Assembly: GCA_004555765.1 (NCBI GenBank) | Contig: SFHG01000007.1 | Location: 1 to 64,000 of the forward strand | DNA from: Bacteroidales bacterium | Lineage (GTDB): Bacteria; Bacteroidota; Bacteroidia; Bacteroidales; Porphyromonadaceae | Direction of reading: 5' to 3' | Length of the DNA: 64,000 nucleotides | In this document: positions 17,421 to 26,421 of the stretch, in pieces | Layout of the letters: each line of letters begins with the position of its first letter | Numbering within the stretch: position 1 is the stretch's first letter | The notes under the pieces: generated by a model | The model's database searches: none | Told to the model about the DNA's origin: nothing | Seen by the model: only the letters and a program-made list of their open reading frames with translations | Made by a program: the position numbers and the translations under genes

Positions 17421-18899
17421 ATGTCTTCAGAAAGGATGCAGAACGGCAGAAAGAAAAAGGAAAACAAAATTGTCCCGGAGGTTCGGATCGAGCGCTTGGC
17501 GGCAGAAGGACAGGCTATCGGTCATTTGCCTGACGGGAAGGTGGTCTTCGTCCCCTACGGCGCACCGGGCGACCTCGTGGATGTCCAAATACTGAGAAGC
17601 AGGAAGAGCTACGCGGAGGGACGCATCGTCCGCTATGCGGAGCTCTCACCGGAGCGTGAGACACCGAAGTGTCCCCATTTCGGGGTTTGCGGCGGTTGCA
17701 AATGGCAGCATATTCCGTATGCGCTCCAGTTGGCGACCAAAGAGCAGTCCACCTACGACCAGCTCGAGCGTATCGGCGGCGTGGATATCAGAGAGAAACG
17801 GCCCATTATCGGCGCGGACACTTATGAGGGCGGGAGGACTTACGGGTATCGAAATAAGCTCGAGTTCACTTTCTCCAACAATCGATGGATTCCGGCGGAA
17901 GAGATGACTGAGGGCGTCCGGATTGACGACCGCGACGGACTGGGATTCCATATCCCGGGACGTTTTGACCGGATTCTCGATATTGAAGAGTGTCATCTGA
18001 TGCCCGAGCTCAATGACCGGATCCGCCTGTATGTAAAAGAGTATTGTTTGACACACGAGGGATTCGGGTTTTTCGATCTCCGAAGCCATGAGGGTGTGAT
18101 GCGTAATCTGATGATTCGCACTTCTGAGAGTGGCGAGGTGATGGCGGTGGTGGTCTTTGCCCAAGATTTGCCGGAGCAGAGGGACGAACTGCTCTCGGCC
18201 GTCCGTGAGACTTTCCCGGAAATCTCCTCCCTGATGTACATCACAAACGCCAAGGCCAACGACTCGATTGCGGATCGGGAGGTACACCTCTTCAGCGGGT
18301 TGCCGTTTATGACGGAAGAGATGGAGGGTCTGAAGTTCAAGGTGGGACCGAAGTCTTTTTACCAAACCAATTCGGCCGGGGCGCACGCACTGTATAAGGT
18401 CGCCCGAGACTTTGCCCTCGGAGACGGAGATGCTTCGGAGCAACTTCTGTATGACCTTTACACCGGCACCGGTACGATCGCCTCTTTTGTCGCGCGTCGC
18501 GTCAAAAAGGTCATTGGCATAGAATATGTAGAAGAGGCAGTAGAGGGGGCGCGCGAAAATGTCCTGAGGAACGGAATCCGAAACGCGGAGTTTTTTGCGG
18601 GAGACATGAAGGATATCCTCACGGAGGACTTTGTGAACCGCCACGGGAAGCCGGATGTTATCATTACGGATCCGCCTCGCGCGGGGATGCACCCTTCTGT
18701 CATCCGAGTGATCACCGAGGTGGCGCGTCCGAGCCGGATCGTTTACGTCAGTTGCAACCCCGCAAGTCAGGCTCGCGATATGCTTGAGCTCGGGAAGCAT
18801 TACCGCGCTCTTATCTCTCAGCCTGTGGATATGTTCCCACAGACCCATCACGTGGAGAATGTACTGCTCCTTGAGCGGATCCCGAATGGCGACAAGTAA
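17421..18899 (+). CDS. rlmD: RlmD/RumA-type class I rRNA (uracil-5-)methyltransferase
   Basis: Expected to methylate a uridine of 23S rRNA using S-adenosylmethionine; the exact position cannot be read from sequence. The 492-residue protein has an N-terminal TRAM domain (ERLAAEGQAIGHLPDGKVVF), the Fe-S cysteine cluster CPHFGVCGGCKWQH, a Rossmann SAM site (LLYDLYTGTGTIASF), the ITDPPRAGMH motif and the catalytic cysteine in YVSCNPASQARD. ATG 17421 is used; ATG 17436 is a reasonable alternative given the nearby promoter. rsfS follows after 39 nt. Confidence 0.9.
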   Translation: MSSERMQNGRKKKENKIVPEVRIERLAAEGQAIGHLPDGKVVFVPYGAPGDLVDVQILRSRKSYAEGRIVRYAELSPERETPKCPHFGVCGGCKWQHIPYALQLATKEQSTYDQLERIGGVDIREKRPIIGADTYEGGRTYGYRNKLEFTFSNNRWIPAEEMTEGVRIDDRDGLGFHIPGRFDRILDIEECHLMPELNDRIRLYVKEYCLTHEGFGFFDLRSHEGVMRNLMIRTSESGEVMAVVVFAQDLPEQRDELLSAVRETFPEISSLMYITNAKANDSIADREVHLFSGLPFMTEEMEGLKFKVGPKSFYQTNSAGAHALYKVARDFALGDGDASEQLLYDLYTGTGTIASFVARRVKKVIGIEYVEEAVEGARENVLRNGIRNAEFFAGDMKDILTEDFVNRHGKPDVIITDPPRAGMHPSVIRVITEVARPSRIVYVSCNPASQARDMLELGKHYRALISQPVDMFPQTHHVENVLLLERIPNGDK

Positions 18900-18938
18900 G
18901 TAAGCAAATACAGACACACGATATACAGGAAGCAAATT

Positions 18939-19322
18939 TTGGAAAACATTACGACTAAAGAGACTGCCGCATTCCCCAACGACTTGGTGCGCCACATCGT
19001 CACGGGCATCCGGGACAAGAAAGGCAAGAAAATCAACATCCTCGATATGACGGGGATGCATGACGCCGTCTGCGATTATATGGTGATCGCTTCCGGGCAA
19101 AATCCCAATCAGCTCAGGGCACTCGAAGACTCCGTGTGGGACAAAGTTTTTGAAGAGACGGGCGAGAAACCGGTCTACATACATTTTGGGGGCGGTGAGT
19201 GGATAGGCATCGATTACGGCGACGTGATCGTCCACCTCTTTATGCCCGAACCCCGGGACTTTTATAAGATCGAACAGCTCTGGGAGGATGCTCCACAGAC
19301 ACTCCTGCCCGACCTTGACTGA
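18939..19322 (+). CDS. rsfS: Ribosomal silencing factor RsfS
   Basis: Binds uL14 of the large subunit and blocks subunit joining when nutrients are scarce. The 127-residue protein carries GKKINILDMTGMHDAVCDYM, VIASGQNPNQLRALEDSV and a C-terminal WIGIDYGDVIVHLFMPEPRD, all typical of the Iojap/RsfS family. The start appears to be TTG 18939: there is no in-frame upstream ATG, the first internal Met lies inside the conserved core, and AGGA at 18927-18930 is correctly spaced, unusual for this genome. It sits directly before ftsH, a common Bacteroidota arrangement. Confidence 0.93.
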   Translation: MENITTKETAAFPNDLVRHIVTGIRDKKGKKINILDMTGMHDAVCDYMVIASGQNPNQLRALEDSVWDKVFEETGEKPVYIHFGGGEWIGIDYGDVIVHLFMPEPRDFYKIEQLWEDAPQTLLPDLD

Positions 19323-19333
19323 ACCTTTTCCTT

Positions 19334-21421
19334 ATGGCAAACTCTTTCGGGGATAACCCCGGCACCCAAGCGCCCAAGAAGCGTAACCATGTCCCGGCTC
19401 CCGGTCCGAAGCCCGGAGGCGGGGGACGGTCGTTTATGAGCTGGATCTTCATCGGTATGCTGACGATCCTCGGCTCGATATTCTTTTTCTCGGACGACGA
19501 GCCTTCCGAGTCCGTGGACTGGACTACGTTCCAGACCTTGATGGAGAGGGACTTTTACCAAAAGATCACTGTCTACTCCTCCAAGGGGTATATTCATGCC
19601 GTAGTCAAGAAGGATCAAGTGCCGGCTCTTGCCGAGTACGGCATCACCCCCTCTAAGGGCAAAGGCATTGGTCAGAGACCGAGCCTGCTGAGCCAGACGG
19701 TGGTCTCCACGGCCATGCCGCCCGGTGCCACGGCGTTCAATGACCTGTATCAAAAGCTCCGTGAGGAACCGGCTCCCATTTCTGCCAAGGTCAGCTATGT
19801 CAATGACAATTTCTCGATCATAGGGCTCATCGGCAGCCTTCTGCCCTTTATCCTCCTTATCGTCTTTTGGATATGGATGAGCCGGAGTGCGGCCCGTATG
19901 TCGGGCTCTATGGGCGGAATCTTCAACGTGGGCAAAAGCAAAGCTCAGCTCTTCGACCAAGACAACAGGGTACAGGTCACGTTCAAGGATGTGGCCGGTC
20001 TCGGGGAGGCCAAGCAAGAGATTGCGGAGATCGTCCACTTCCTCAAAAATCCCAAGAAATACACGCAGCTCGGGGGAAAGATCCCCAAGGGCGCACTCCT
20101 CGTGGGTCCTCCCGGGACGGGTAAGACACTCCTTGCCAAAGCTGTCGCGGGGGAGGCCGGGGTGCCTTTCTTCTCACTCTCGGGGTCTGACTTTGTGGAG
20201 ATGTTCGTCGGCGTGGGGGCTTCCCGCGTCCGCGACCTCTTTAAGAATGCGAAAGAAAAAGCGCCCTGTATCATCTTCATCGACGAGATTGATGCAGTGG
20301 GACGCGCCCGAGGGAAGAACGCCGGCTTCGGAGGTAATGACGAAAGGGAGAGCACGCTCAACCAGCTCCTCACCGAGATGGACGGTTTCGGCACCAATAG
20401 CGGGATCATTATGCTCGCGGCCACGAACCGCGCCGATGTCCTCGACAAGGCTCTGCTTCGTGCCGGGCGCTTTGACCGTCAGATCAATGTAGACCTCCCC
20501 GACCTCACGGATCGCAGGGAGATTTTCCTTGTGCATATGCGTCCCCTGAAGCTTGACTCCGGCGTGGACGTCGATCTCCTTGCTCGCCAGACACCCGGGT
20601 TCTCGGGCGCCGACATCGCCAATGTCTGCAACGAGGCTGCCCTTATCGCCGCACGCAAGGAGAAAGATGCCGTCACCCGACAAGACTTCACCGATGCCAT
20701 CGACCGCATCGTGGGGGGCTTGGAGAAAAAGAATAAGATCACGACCCTCGAAGAGAAAAAGTCCATAGCCATTCACGAAGCCGGTCACGCCACCGTCTCT
20801 TGGATGCTTGAGCACGCCAACCCCCTTATCAAAGTGACCATCGTGCCGCGGGGTAGGGCACTCGGCGCGGCGTGGTACCTGCCCGAGGAGCGTCAGATCA
20901 TCACTACGGAGCAGCTCAAAGATGAGATGTGTGCCACCCTTGGCGGTCGTGCCGCGGAGGAAACCGTCCTCGGCCGCATCTCCACCGGAGCTGCCAATGA
21001 CCTTATGAAGGTGACCCGTATGGCTCAAGCCATGGTTACCTATTACGGGATGAGCGACAAGTTGCCCAATATCAATTACGAGGACTCTCCGGAGGGTGAC
21101 TACACGTTCAAGAAGCCGTATAGTGATGCCACGGCCGAACTCATAGACAAGGAGGTTCAGGAGATCATCGCCGAGCAGTACCAAAGAGCCAAGGATCTGC
21201 TTGTCAAGTATGCCGACGGGCACCGGAAGGTGGCGCAGTTGCTCTACGAGAGGGAGGTCATCACGAGCGATGATGTGGAGCAAATCTTGGGCAAACGACC
21301 TTGGAAATCCCGCTCCGAAGAGCTCCTTGAAGCCGAAGAGGCTCGCAAGAAGCGGGAAAGCGGTCTCCTTGATCATCCCTTGGCAGCAGAGGGGGCAGAT
21401 ACAGCCCCATCTCAAGAGTGA
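19334..21421 (+). CDS. ftsH: ATP-dependent zinc metalloprotease FtsH
   Basis: A membrane-anchored AAA+ protease that degrades misfolded and regulatory membrane proteins. The 695-residue protein has a glycine/proline-rich N-terminus, a first membrane helix (SWIFIGMLTILGSIFFF), a periplasmic loop, a second helix (IIGLIGSLLPFILLIVFWIW), the AAA module with Walker A GPPGTGKT and Walker B IIFIDEIDAVG, the second region of homology (ATNRADVLDKALLRAGRFD), and the zinc site HEAGHATVSW. It starts 12 nt after rsfS. Confidence 0.98.
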   Translation: MANSFGDNPGTQAPKKRNHVPAPGPKPGGGGRSFMSWIFIGMLTILGSIFFFSDDEPSESVDWTTFQTLMERDFYQKITVYSSKGYIHAVVKKDQVPALAEYGITPSKGKGIGQRPSLLSQTVVSTAMPPGATAFNDLYQKLREEPAPISAKVSYVNDNFSIIGLIGSLLPFILLIVFWIWMSRSAARMSGSMGGIFNVGKSKAQLFDQDNRVQVTFKDVAGLGEAKQEIAEIVHFLKNPKKYTQLGGKIPKGALLVGPPGTGKTLLAKAVAGEAGVPFFSLSGSDFVEMFVGVGASRVRDLFKNAKEKAPCIIFIDEIDAVGRARGKNAGFGGNDERESTLNQLLTEMDGFGTNSGIIMLAATNRADVLDKALLRAGRFDRQINVDLPDLTDRREIFLVHMRPLKLDSGVDVDLLARQTPGFSGADIANVCNEAALIAARKEKDAVTRQDFTDAIDRIVGGLEKKNKITTLEEKKSIAIHEAGHATVSWMLEHANPLIKVTIVPRGRALGAAWYLPEERQIITTEQLKDEMCATLGGRAAEETVLGRISTGAANDLMKVTRMAQAMVTYYGMSDKLPNINYEDSPEGDYTFKKPYSDATAELIDKEVQEIIAEQYQRAKDLLVKYADGHRKVAQLLYEREVITSDDVEQILGKRPWKSRSEELLEAEEARKKRESGLLDHPLAAEGADTAPSQE

Positions 21422-21424
21422 TTT

Positions 21425-21515
21425 TTGGTACGGGCGAAAAAAATTTCTTTGTCCGTACCAAAATTGCCCCTATGTACGTACCGGAAAGGAAGCTTGGTAC
21501 GTGTGAAATTTTTCC
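21425..21515. repeat. Dispersed palindrome family, copy 3
   Basis: TTTTGGTACGGGCGAAA faces TTTGTCCGTACCAAAA, then GTACGTACCGG and GGTACGTGTG. It fills the gap between ftsH and purM. Confidence 0.7.
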
Positions 21516-21554
21516 CCGTCTCCGTGACGGGAGCCATATCCGACCCAAAAGCGT

Positions 21555-22739
21555 ATGACCACTTTTTCAGAGAACGAACTCTACCGCCTCCGAGGCGTCT
21601 CCGCGGATAAGGAGGATGTCCACAACGCCATTAAGCACATAGATAAGGGGCTTTTCCCCGGTGCTTTCTGCAAAATACTCCCCGATGTGCTCACCGGTGA
21701 CGAAGCCTACTGTACCCTGATGCACGCCGACGGCGCAGGCACGAAGAGTTCGCTCGCGTATGCCTATTGGCGCGAGACCGGGGATCTCTCCGTCTGGAAG
21801 GGCATCGCTCAGGATGCCATCGTTATGAACCTCGACGACCTCATCTGCGTCGGTGCCACGGACAATATCCTCCTCTCCTCCACAATCGGACGAAATAAGC
21901 GCCTTATCCCCTCCGAAGTCATCTCTGCGGTCATCAACGGCACCGAGGAGATCCTCGCCCGTCTTCGTGAGCTGGGCGTGGGCATTTGGTCCACGGGCGG
22001 TGAGACGGCAGACGTGGGCGACCTTGTCCGCACGATCATCTGCGACAGTACGGTGACTTGCCGGATGAGGAGGGCGGATGTCGTCGATAACGCCCACATT
22101 CGTCCCGGCGACCTCATCGTGGGACTCTCCTCTTTCGGACAAGCATCGTACGAAGAGACCTACAACGGAGGTATGGGCTCCAATGGGCTTACTTCGGCCC
22201 GGCACGATATATTTAGTAAAAAAGTAGCGGAGAAATACCCCGAGAGCTTCGATGGAGAACTGCCTGATGAAGTGACCTATGTCGGCAAGCGCGACCTTAC
22301 GGAGTCCGTCCCCGGACTCGAAGGAATCGATTTCGGTCGCCTTGTCCTCTCTCCTACACGCACTTACGCCCCCATCGTCGTCCGTGTCCTCTCCGAGCTG
22401 AGGAGTGCCCTGCACGGTATGGTACACTGCACGGGCGGGGCGCAGACGAAGGTTCTGCACTTCGTCAAGGGGTTGCACGTCACGAAAGACAATCTTTTTC
22501 CCCTCCCGCCGCTCTTCCGGCATCTGCTTGAAGAGGGGAAGACACCCGCCAAGGAGATGTATAAGGTCTTCAATATGGGACACCGTCTCGAGTTCTATCT
22601 CCCCGACGCGAAAGCCGCGGAGGAAATCATAGCCCTCTCCGAGAGCTTCGGGGTGGAAGCCCGTATCGTGGGATGCGTCGAAGCCGCACCGGAAAACAGG
22701 CTCACCATCAAGAGCGAGCTCGGAACCTTTGAATACTAA
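21555..22739 (+). CDS. purM: Phosphoribosylformylglycinamidine cyclo-ligase (AIR synthetase), long form
   Basis: Closes the imidazole ring in purine synthesis (FGAM + ATP to AIR). The 394-residue protein shows the PurM fold: the ATP/Mg loop HADGAGTKSSLAYAYW, QDAIVMNLDDLICVGAT, WSTGGETADVGD and a C-terminal lobe with MVHCTGGAQTKVLHF and KVFNMGHRLEFYLP. It is longer than the ~345-residue enterobacterial enzyme, as is usual for the Bacteroidota version. prfA starts 6 nt after the stop, so the two form an operon. Confidence 0.92.
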   Translation: MTTFSENELYRLRGVSADKEDVHNAIKHIDKGLFPGAFCKILPDVLTGDEAYCTLMHADGAGTKSSLAYAYWRETGDLSVWKGIAQDAIVMNLDDLICVGATDNILLSSTIGRNKRLIPSEVISAVINGTEEILARLRELGVGIWSTGGETADVGDLVRTIICDSTVTCRMRRADVVDNAHIRPGDLIVGLSSFGQASYEETYNGGMGSNGLTSARHDIFSKKVAEKYPESFDGELPDEVTYVGKRDLTESVPGLEGIDFGRLVLSPTRTYAPIVVRVLSELRSALHGMVHCTGGAQTKVLHFVKGLHVTKDNLFPLPPLFRHLLEEGKTPAKEMYKVFNMGHRLEFYLPDAKAAEEIIALSESFGVEARIVGCVEAAPENRLTIKSELGTFEY

Positions 22740-22745
22740 GCGCCG

Positions 22746-23813
22746 ATGACGGACGAACTGGATCTTTTGCGCCAGACTGCAGGTTTCCCCGACCGGCTCA
22801 AAGAGGTCACGCTCCTCATGACAGATCCGGACGTGATCGCCGACCGCAAGCGCTACGAGGAGCTCTCACGGGAGTACAAAGAAATCTCGGACGTGGTCAA
22901 TGCCTCCGAGAGGGTTCGTCTTCTTCGCTCCAACCTCTTCGAGAATAGGGAGATGCTCGCTTCGGAAAAAGACCCGGAGATGCTCGAGATGCTTGGTGAC
23001 GAGATCTCCAAGATCGAAGAAGAGCTTCCCCGTGCCGAAGAGGCCCTCAGACTCCTCCTCGTTCCGAAAGACCCCTTGGATGCCAAAAACGCCATTATGG
23101 AGATCCGTGCCGGCACCGGCGGGGACGAAGCGGCGCTTTTTGCAGGAGACCTCTACAAGATGTACTCCAAGTTTTGCGAAGAGCAGGGTTGGAAGACGAC
23201 GACCACCTCCTACTCGGAGGGAAATCTCGGCGGCTTCAAGGAGATCGTTTTTCAAGTCGAAGGCACCGATGTCTATGGCACGCTCAAATACGAGAGCGGC
23301 GTCCACCGCGTCCAGCGTGTCCCCGTCACCGAGACGCAGGGACGCATCCAGACTTCGGCCGCCACTGTCGCGGTACTTCCCGAAGTGGATGAGGAGGAAG
23401 TGGAGATCAAAGAGACGGACATACGCCTCGATCTCTTCTGTGCATCCGGCCCGGGCGGACAGGGCGTGAACACCACTTACTCCGCTGTCCGGATGACCCA
23501 CCTGCCCACCGGCATCGTCGTCCAGTGCCAAGACGAGCGCTCCCAGCTCAAAAATAAGGCCAAAGCCTTGGCTGAGCTCCGCGCCCGCGTCTACGACATC
23601 GAGCATCAGAAACATCTCGACGAAATCGCCTCCCGGCGTAAGAGTATGGTCTCCACCGGTGACCGCTCCGCCAAGATTCGCACCTACAACTTTCCCCAGG
23701 GACGTGTCACGGATCACCGTGTAGGCGTGACCATTTACAACATTAACGACGTCCTCTCCGGTCATTTTGCCCCCTTTACGGAGGCTTTGCGACTGAAAGA
23801 TACCGAGGCGTAA
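22746..23813 (+). CDS. prfA: Peptide chain release factor 1
   Basis: Reads UAA and UAG stop codons and triggers peptide release. The 355-residue protein carries the GGQ catalytic loop (SGPGGQGVNTTYSAV, near residue 237) and the RF1 recognition segment with PVT (HRVQRVPVTETQGR). The N-terminal coiled-coil domain and the C-terminal NFPQGRVTDHRVG motif are present. Its size is normal. It is the last gene before a 644-nt intergenic region. Confidence 0.97.
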   Translation: MTDELDLLRQTAGFPDRLKEVTLLMTDPDVIADRKRYEELSREYKEISDVVNASERVRLLRSNLFENREMLASEKDPEMLEMLGDEISKIEEELPRAEEALRLLLVPKDPLDAKNAIMEIRAGTGGDEAALFAGDLYKMYSKFCEEQGWKTTTTSYSEGNLGGFKEIVFQVEGTDVYGTLKYESGVHRVQRVPVTETQGRIQTSAATVAVLPEVDEEEVEIKETDIRLDLFCASGPGGQGVNTTYSAVRMTHLPTGIVVQCQDERSQLKNKAKALAELRARVYDIEHQKHLDEIASRRKSMVSTGDRSAKIRTYNFPQGRVTDHRVGVTIYNINDVLSGHFAPFTEALRLKDTEA

Positions 23814-23833
23814 TTCCGCCCGGTGTAGGGAAA

Positions 23834-23936
23834 ACTTTTCGGTCCGTACCACTCTTCTTCGAGATACGGACCCGGGCGGAAAAAAGATACAGACCAAGAA
23901 GATCAAAAGGTACAGACCCCCGTCTGTGCCTTTTTA
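23834..23936. repeat. Dispersed palindrome family, copy 4
   Basis: TTCGGTCCGTACC, GAGATACGGACCCGGG, GATACAGACC and a terminal GGTACAGACCCCCGTCTGTGCC hairpin followed by TTTTT, which could also terminate prfA transcripts. Confidence 0.7.
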
Positions 23937-23987
23937 GGACTAAAGAAGGACGGTTCTTCATCCCGACCAAGATTATTGCCGTGTGAA

Positions 23988-24248
23988 AGCCCCCGAGGGG
24001 CGGGGCGGCACAGAGTGCCTCAATCTTGGTAGCCCGTGGCTGCGGGTCCGGAGGACTCGCAGCCACGGGGCATCAGCGACATCCTAACCCTTTTTACAGC
24101 TCCGTAGGAGCTGAATAGATATTTGGCTCCTCTGGAGCCACAGAAATCAAGAAAGAACGCCTCGTCCCCGGTACATCGACCGCTAACGCGGTCTTCGTGC
24201 CGGTCTACCAAGATTCGGCTCCGTCGGAGCCGTCCGCCCCTCCGGGGC
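23988..24248. repeat. Cluster of seven short perfect hairpins
   Basis: Within 261 nt are CCCCGAGGGG..., arms 24033-24044/24058-24069 (CCCGTGGCTGCG), 24097-24113 (CAGCTCC-GTA-GGAGCTG), 24124-24140 (TGGCTCC-TCT-GGAGCCA), 24178-24193 (GACCGC-TAAC-GCGGTC), 24216-24232 (CGGCTCC-GTC-GGAGCCG) and 24236-24248 (GCCCC-TCC-GGGGC). Several share the pattern CTCC-NNN-GGAG. This is a different family from the GTACAGACC palindromes. No coding capacity is visible. Confidence 0.75.
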
Positions 24249-24314
24249 TTTATTCTGTGATTCTTCGTCAAGGCAGTTTCTAATGCGTGCACTATGAAGA
24301 AGGTAAGGAGTAAG

Positions 24315-24345
24315 TTTGGCTATATCAAAATAATTGCTACCTTTG
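24315..24345 (+). promoter_or_regulatory. Promoter of the DUF2807 gene
   Basis: TTTG (24315-24318), 19 nt, TACCTTTG (24338-24345): a full consensus. The leader of about 105 nt contains a GTGACACG...CGTGTCGC stem. Confidence 0.8.
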
Positions 24346-24457
24346 TATGCATAGAAGTGACACGCTTGAGGGGAACGCCCCAAAGACATCGTGTCGCTTC
24401 CGGATTTCTTTTTGGTCGAAGTTTTCTTTTTTCTCAAACATAAACCTTTAGCTCATT

Positions 24458-25357
24458 ATGACGCACAGCTCAAAACAATTTCGGATCCTCTTTGTGATCC
24501 TGACCGGTCTCTTTCTCTTCGGATTCGGGACTGCTTCCTGCGCTTTTGCGGGACGGCAATTCCAGCTACCCCCTAATGCCAAAGCCTATCGTCTCAAAGG
24601 CACCTCACAGACCATTCCCGTCTCGCAACTTTCCGAGATTAAGGCGGGAAGTGCGTGGAAAGTCATCCTCACGCAAGGCTCTGTCCCCTCCGTGAGGCTC
24701 GAGTACGACGAGGGCATCGCTCGCGATCTCATCGTAGGCGTAGGGGGTGGCACCCTGTATCTGTACTGCGATACGAGTGGCAAGCTTTTCAAGTCCAATA
24801 AGAAGCGGATCGCCTACATCACGGTCACCGACCTCCGCGAGGTCAAGCTCTCCGGAGCTTCGACCCTTGAGGTCAAGAATACCCTCCTCTCGCGTGGCGA
24901 GTTTGAGATGGATCTGTCCGGTGCTTCCGAAGCCAAGAATTTCAAAGTCGAGTGCAAGGATTTCAGCGCCGACCTCTCCGGTGCCAGCGAACTCTCCGGT
25001 GTGATCAAATGCGCGGGAAAGGTGGAAATCGATCTCTCCGGGGCAAGCTCGGCGACACTGGATAACACGCTCGTGGCGCGCGAACTCGATGCCGACCTCT
25101 CCGGTGCCTCCGATCTCGGTCTCAAGGGTACGGCCAACCGGGTAGACTTAGACCTCTCCGGTGCCAGCGAACTCCACGCCAAAGCCTTTGTCGCCAAGGA
25201 CTGTGAAATAGAGGCCTCCGGAGCTTCCGAAGCGGAGATTACCGTCAGAGGTGCCGTCTCTCTTGACGTGAGTGGCGCATCCTCCGTCGATGTCTGGGGC
25301 AAGCCGACCATCAACAGTATGAAGAGCAGTGGTTCGTCGGACATCAACGTCCACTAA
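24458..25357 (+). CDS. Exported DUF2807 (GIN-domain) beta-solenoid protein
   Basis: A 299-residue protein with an N-terminal signal sequence (ILFVILTGLFLFGFGTASC, possibly a lipoprotein) followed by a repetitive region. The motif DLSGAS or a close variant recurs about ten times at intervals of roughly 15-20 residues, as expected for the right-handed beta-helix of the DUF2807/GIN family, which is widespread in Bacteroidota. The family is sometimes labelled putative auto-transporter adhesin, but its function is not established, so I assign none beyond a cell-envelope location. It has its own promoter and is monocistronic. Confidence 0.85.
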   Translation: MTHSSKQFRILFVILTGLFLFGFGTASCAFAGRQFQLPPNAKAYRLKGTSQTIPVSQLSEIKAGSAWKVILTQGSVPSVRLEYDEGIARDLIVGVGGGTLYLYCDTSGKLFKSNKKRIAYITVTDLREVKLSGASTLEVKNTLLSRGEFEMDLSGASEAKNFKVECKDFSADLSGASELSGVIKCAGKVEIDLSGASSATLDNTLVARELDADLSGASDLGLKGTANRVDLDLSGASELHAKAFVAKDCEIEASGASEAEITVRGAVSLDVSGASSVDVWGKPTINSMKSSGSSDINVH

Positions 25358-25380
25358 GCGCGGTACTTCGCAGGTCGGAC

Positions 25381-25476
25381 TAATCTTGGTACGTCCGGAA
25401 ATGATTTTTCGGTCCGTGTCTCGCCTTCATGAGATACGGACCGAGCCTTTTTCCTCGGTCTGTACCCGATTAGAGC
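25381..25476. repeat. Dispersed palindrome family, copy 5
   Basis: TTGGTACGTCC, then TCGGTCCGTGTCTC facing GAGATACGGACCGA across an 8-nt loop, then CTCGGTCTGTACCC. Confidence 0.75.
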
Positions 25477-25499
25477 CACTGCCCTCCGCTCTTTTTTAT

Positions 25500-25507
25500 T
25501 ACCTTTG
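25500..25507 (+). promoter_or_regulatory. Putative -7 box for nfnAB
   Basis: TACCTTTG, 79 nt upstream of the nfnA start. No clear -33 TTTG at the right spacing. Confidence 0.5.
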
Positions 25508-25586
25508 TATCTGAATGAAAAAAACACGGAGGTGGCGCCGGTGGCGGCCTCTCAGGAAAATTACATCATAGCATCATTTATTCGGT

Positions 25587-26402
25587 ATGAATAAAATCGT
25601 CAGTAAGGAGTACCTTTCAGAGAAGGTCGTCAAGTTTGTAGTGGAAGCGCCACGCATCGCCAAGTCCAGACGCGCCGGTCATTTTGTCATCTGTCGTGTC
25701 GGCAAGCTTGGGGAGCGCATCCCGCTCACCATCGCTGACTCCGATCTCGAAAAGGGGACCATCACTCTTGTGGTGCAGAATGTCGGACGCTCTTCCGGCA
25801 AGCTCTGCGCCCTCGAAGAAGGCGAGTACATCACGGATGTCGTGGGTCCGCTCGGCAAGGCGACCGAAATCAAGAAATACGGCACTGTCGTCTGTGCCGG
25901 CGGCGGGGTAGGGGTGGCACCCCTTTATCCCATCGTCCAGGCGATGCACGAGGCGGGAAACCGCGTCATCGTGGTTCTTGCAGCCCGTACCAAAGACCTC
26001 ATCATCCTTGAGAAAGAAATGCGCGCGGTTTCCGACGAAGTCATCATTATGACCGACGACGGCTCATACGGTAAGCAAGGGGTTGTCACGGTGGGTATCG
26101 AAGAGGTGATCAAGCGGGAAAAGGTCGACCTCTGCGTCACCATCGGTCCTGCCATCATGATGAAGTTCGTGAGTCTCCTGACGAAGAAATATGACGTACC
26201 CACCTTTGCTTCGCTCAATACGATTATGGTCGACGGCACCGGTATGTGCGGCGCCTGCCGAATCACGGTGGGCGGCCAGACGAAGTTCGTCTGCGTGGAC
26301 GGTCCGGAGTTCGATGCCCATCAGGTAGACTTCGACGAAATGCTCCTCCGAATGAACGCCTTCAGAGACGAAGAACAGAAATCCATCGCACCTCAGAAAT
26401 AA
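25587..26402 (+). CDS. nfnA: Ferredoxin-NADP+ oxidoreductase subunit alpha (NfnA-like)
   Basis: The small flavin/NAD(H) subunit of NADH-dependent reduced ferredoxin:NADP+ oxidoreductase, 271 residues. It resembles dihydroorotate dehydrogenase electron-transfer subunits: an FAD-binding barrel (AGHFVICRVGKLGERIPLT), an NAD-binding fold (VVCAGGGVGVAPLYPIV) and a C-terminal 2Fe-2S cysteine cluster (GTGMCGACRITVGG, then FVCVDGP). The next gene, a GltA-like subunit 19 nt on, is the usual NfnB partner, which supports Nfn over a stand-alone reductase. The complex would balance NADH, NADPH and ferredoxin pools by electron bifurcation. Confidence 0.88.
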   Translation: MNKIVSKEYLSEKVVKFVVEAPRIAKSRRAGHFVICRVGKLGERIPLTIADSDLEKGTITLVVQNVGRSSGKLCALEEGEYITDVVGPLGKATEIKKYGTVVCAGGGVGVAPLYPIVQAMHEAGNRVIVVLAARTKDLIILEKEMRAVSDEVIIMTDDGSYGKQGVVTVGIEEVIKREKVDLCVTIGPAIMMKFVSLLTKKYDVPTFASLNTIMVDGTGMCGACRITVGGQTKFVCVDGPEFDAHQVDFDEMLLRMNAFRDEEQKSIAPQK

Positions 26403-26421
26403 CCACATCACACTTCTCGAA

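Noticed and set aside
24183..24437. An 84-codon minus-strand frame
   Set aside because: It runs through palindromes and the DUF2807 promoter and has low-complexity Lys/Arg ends.
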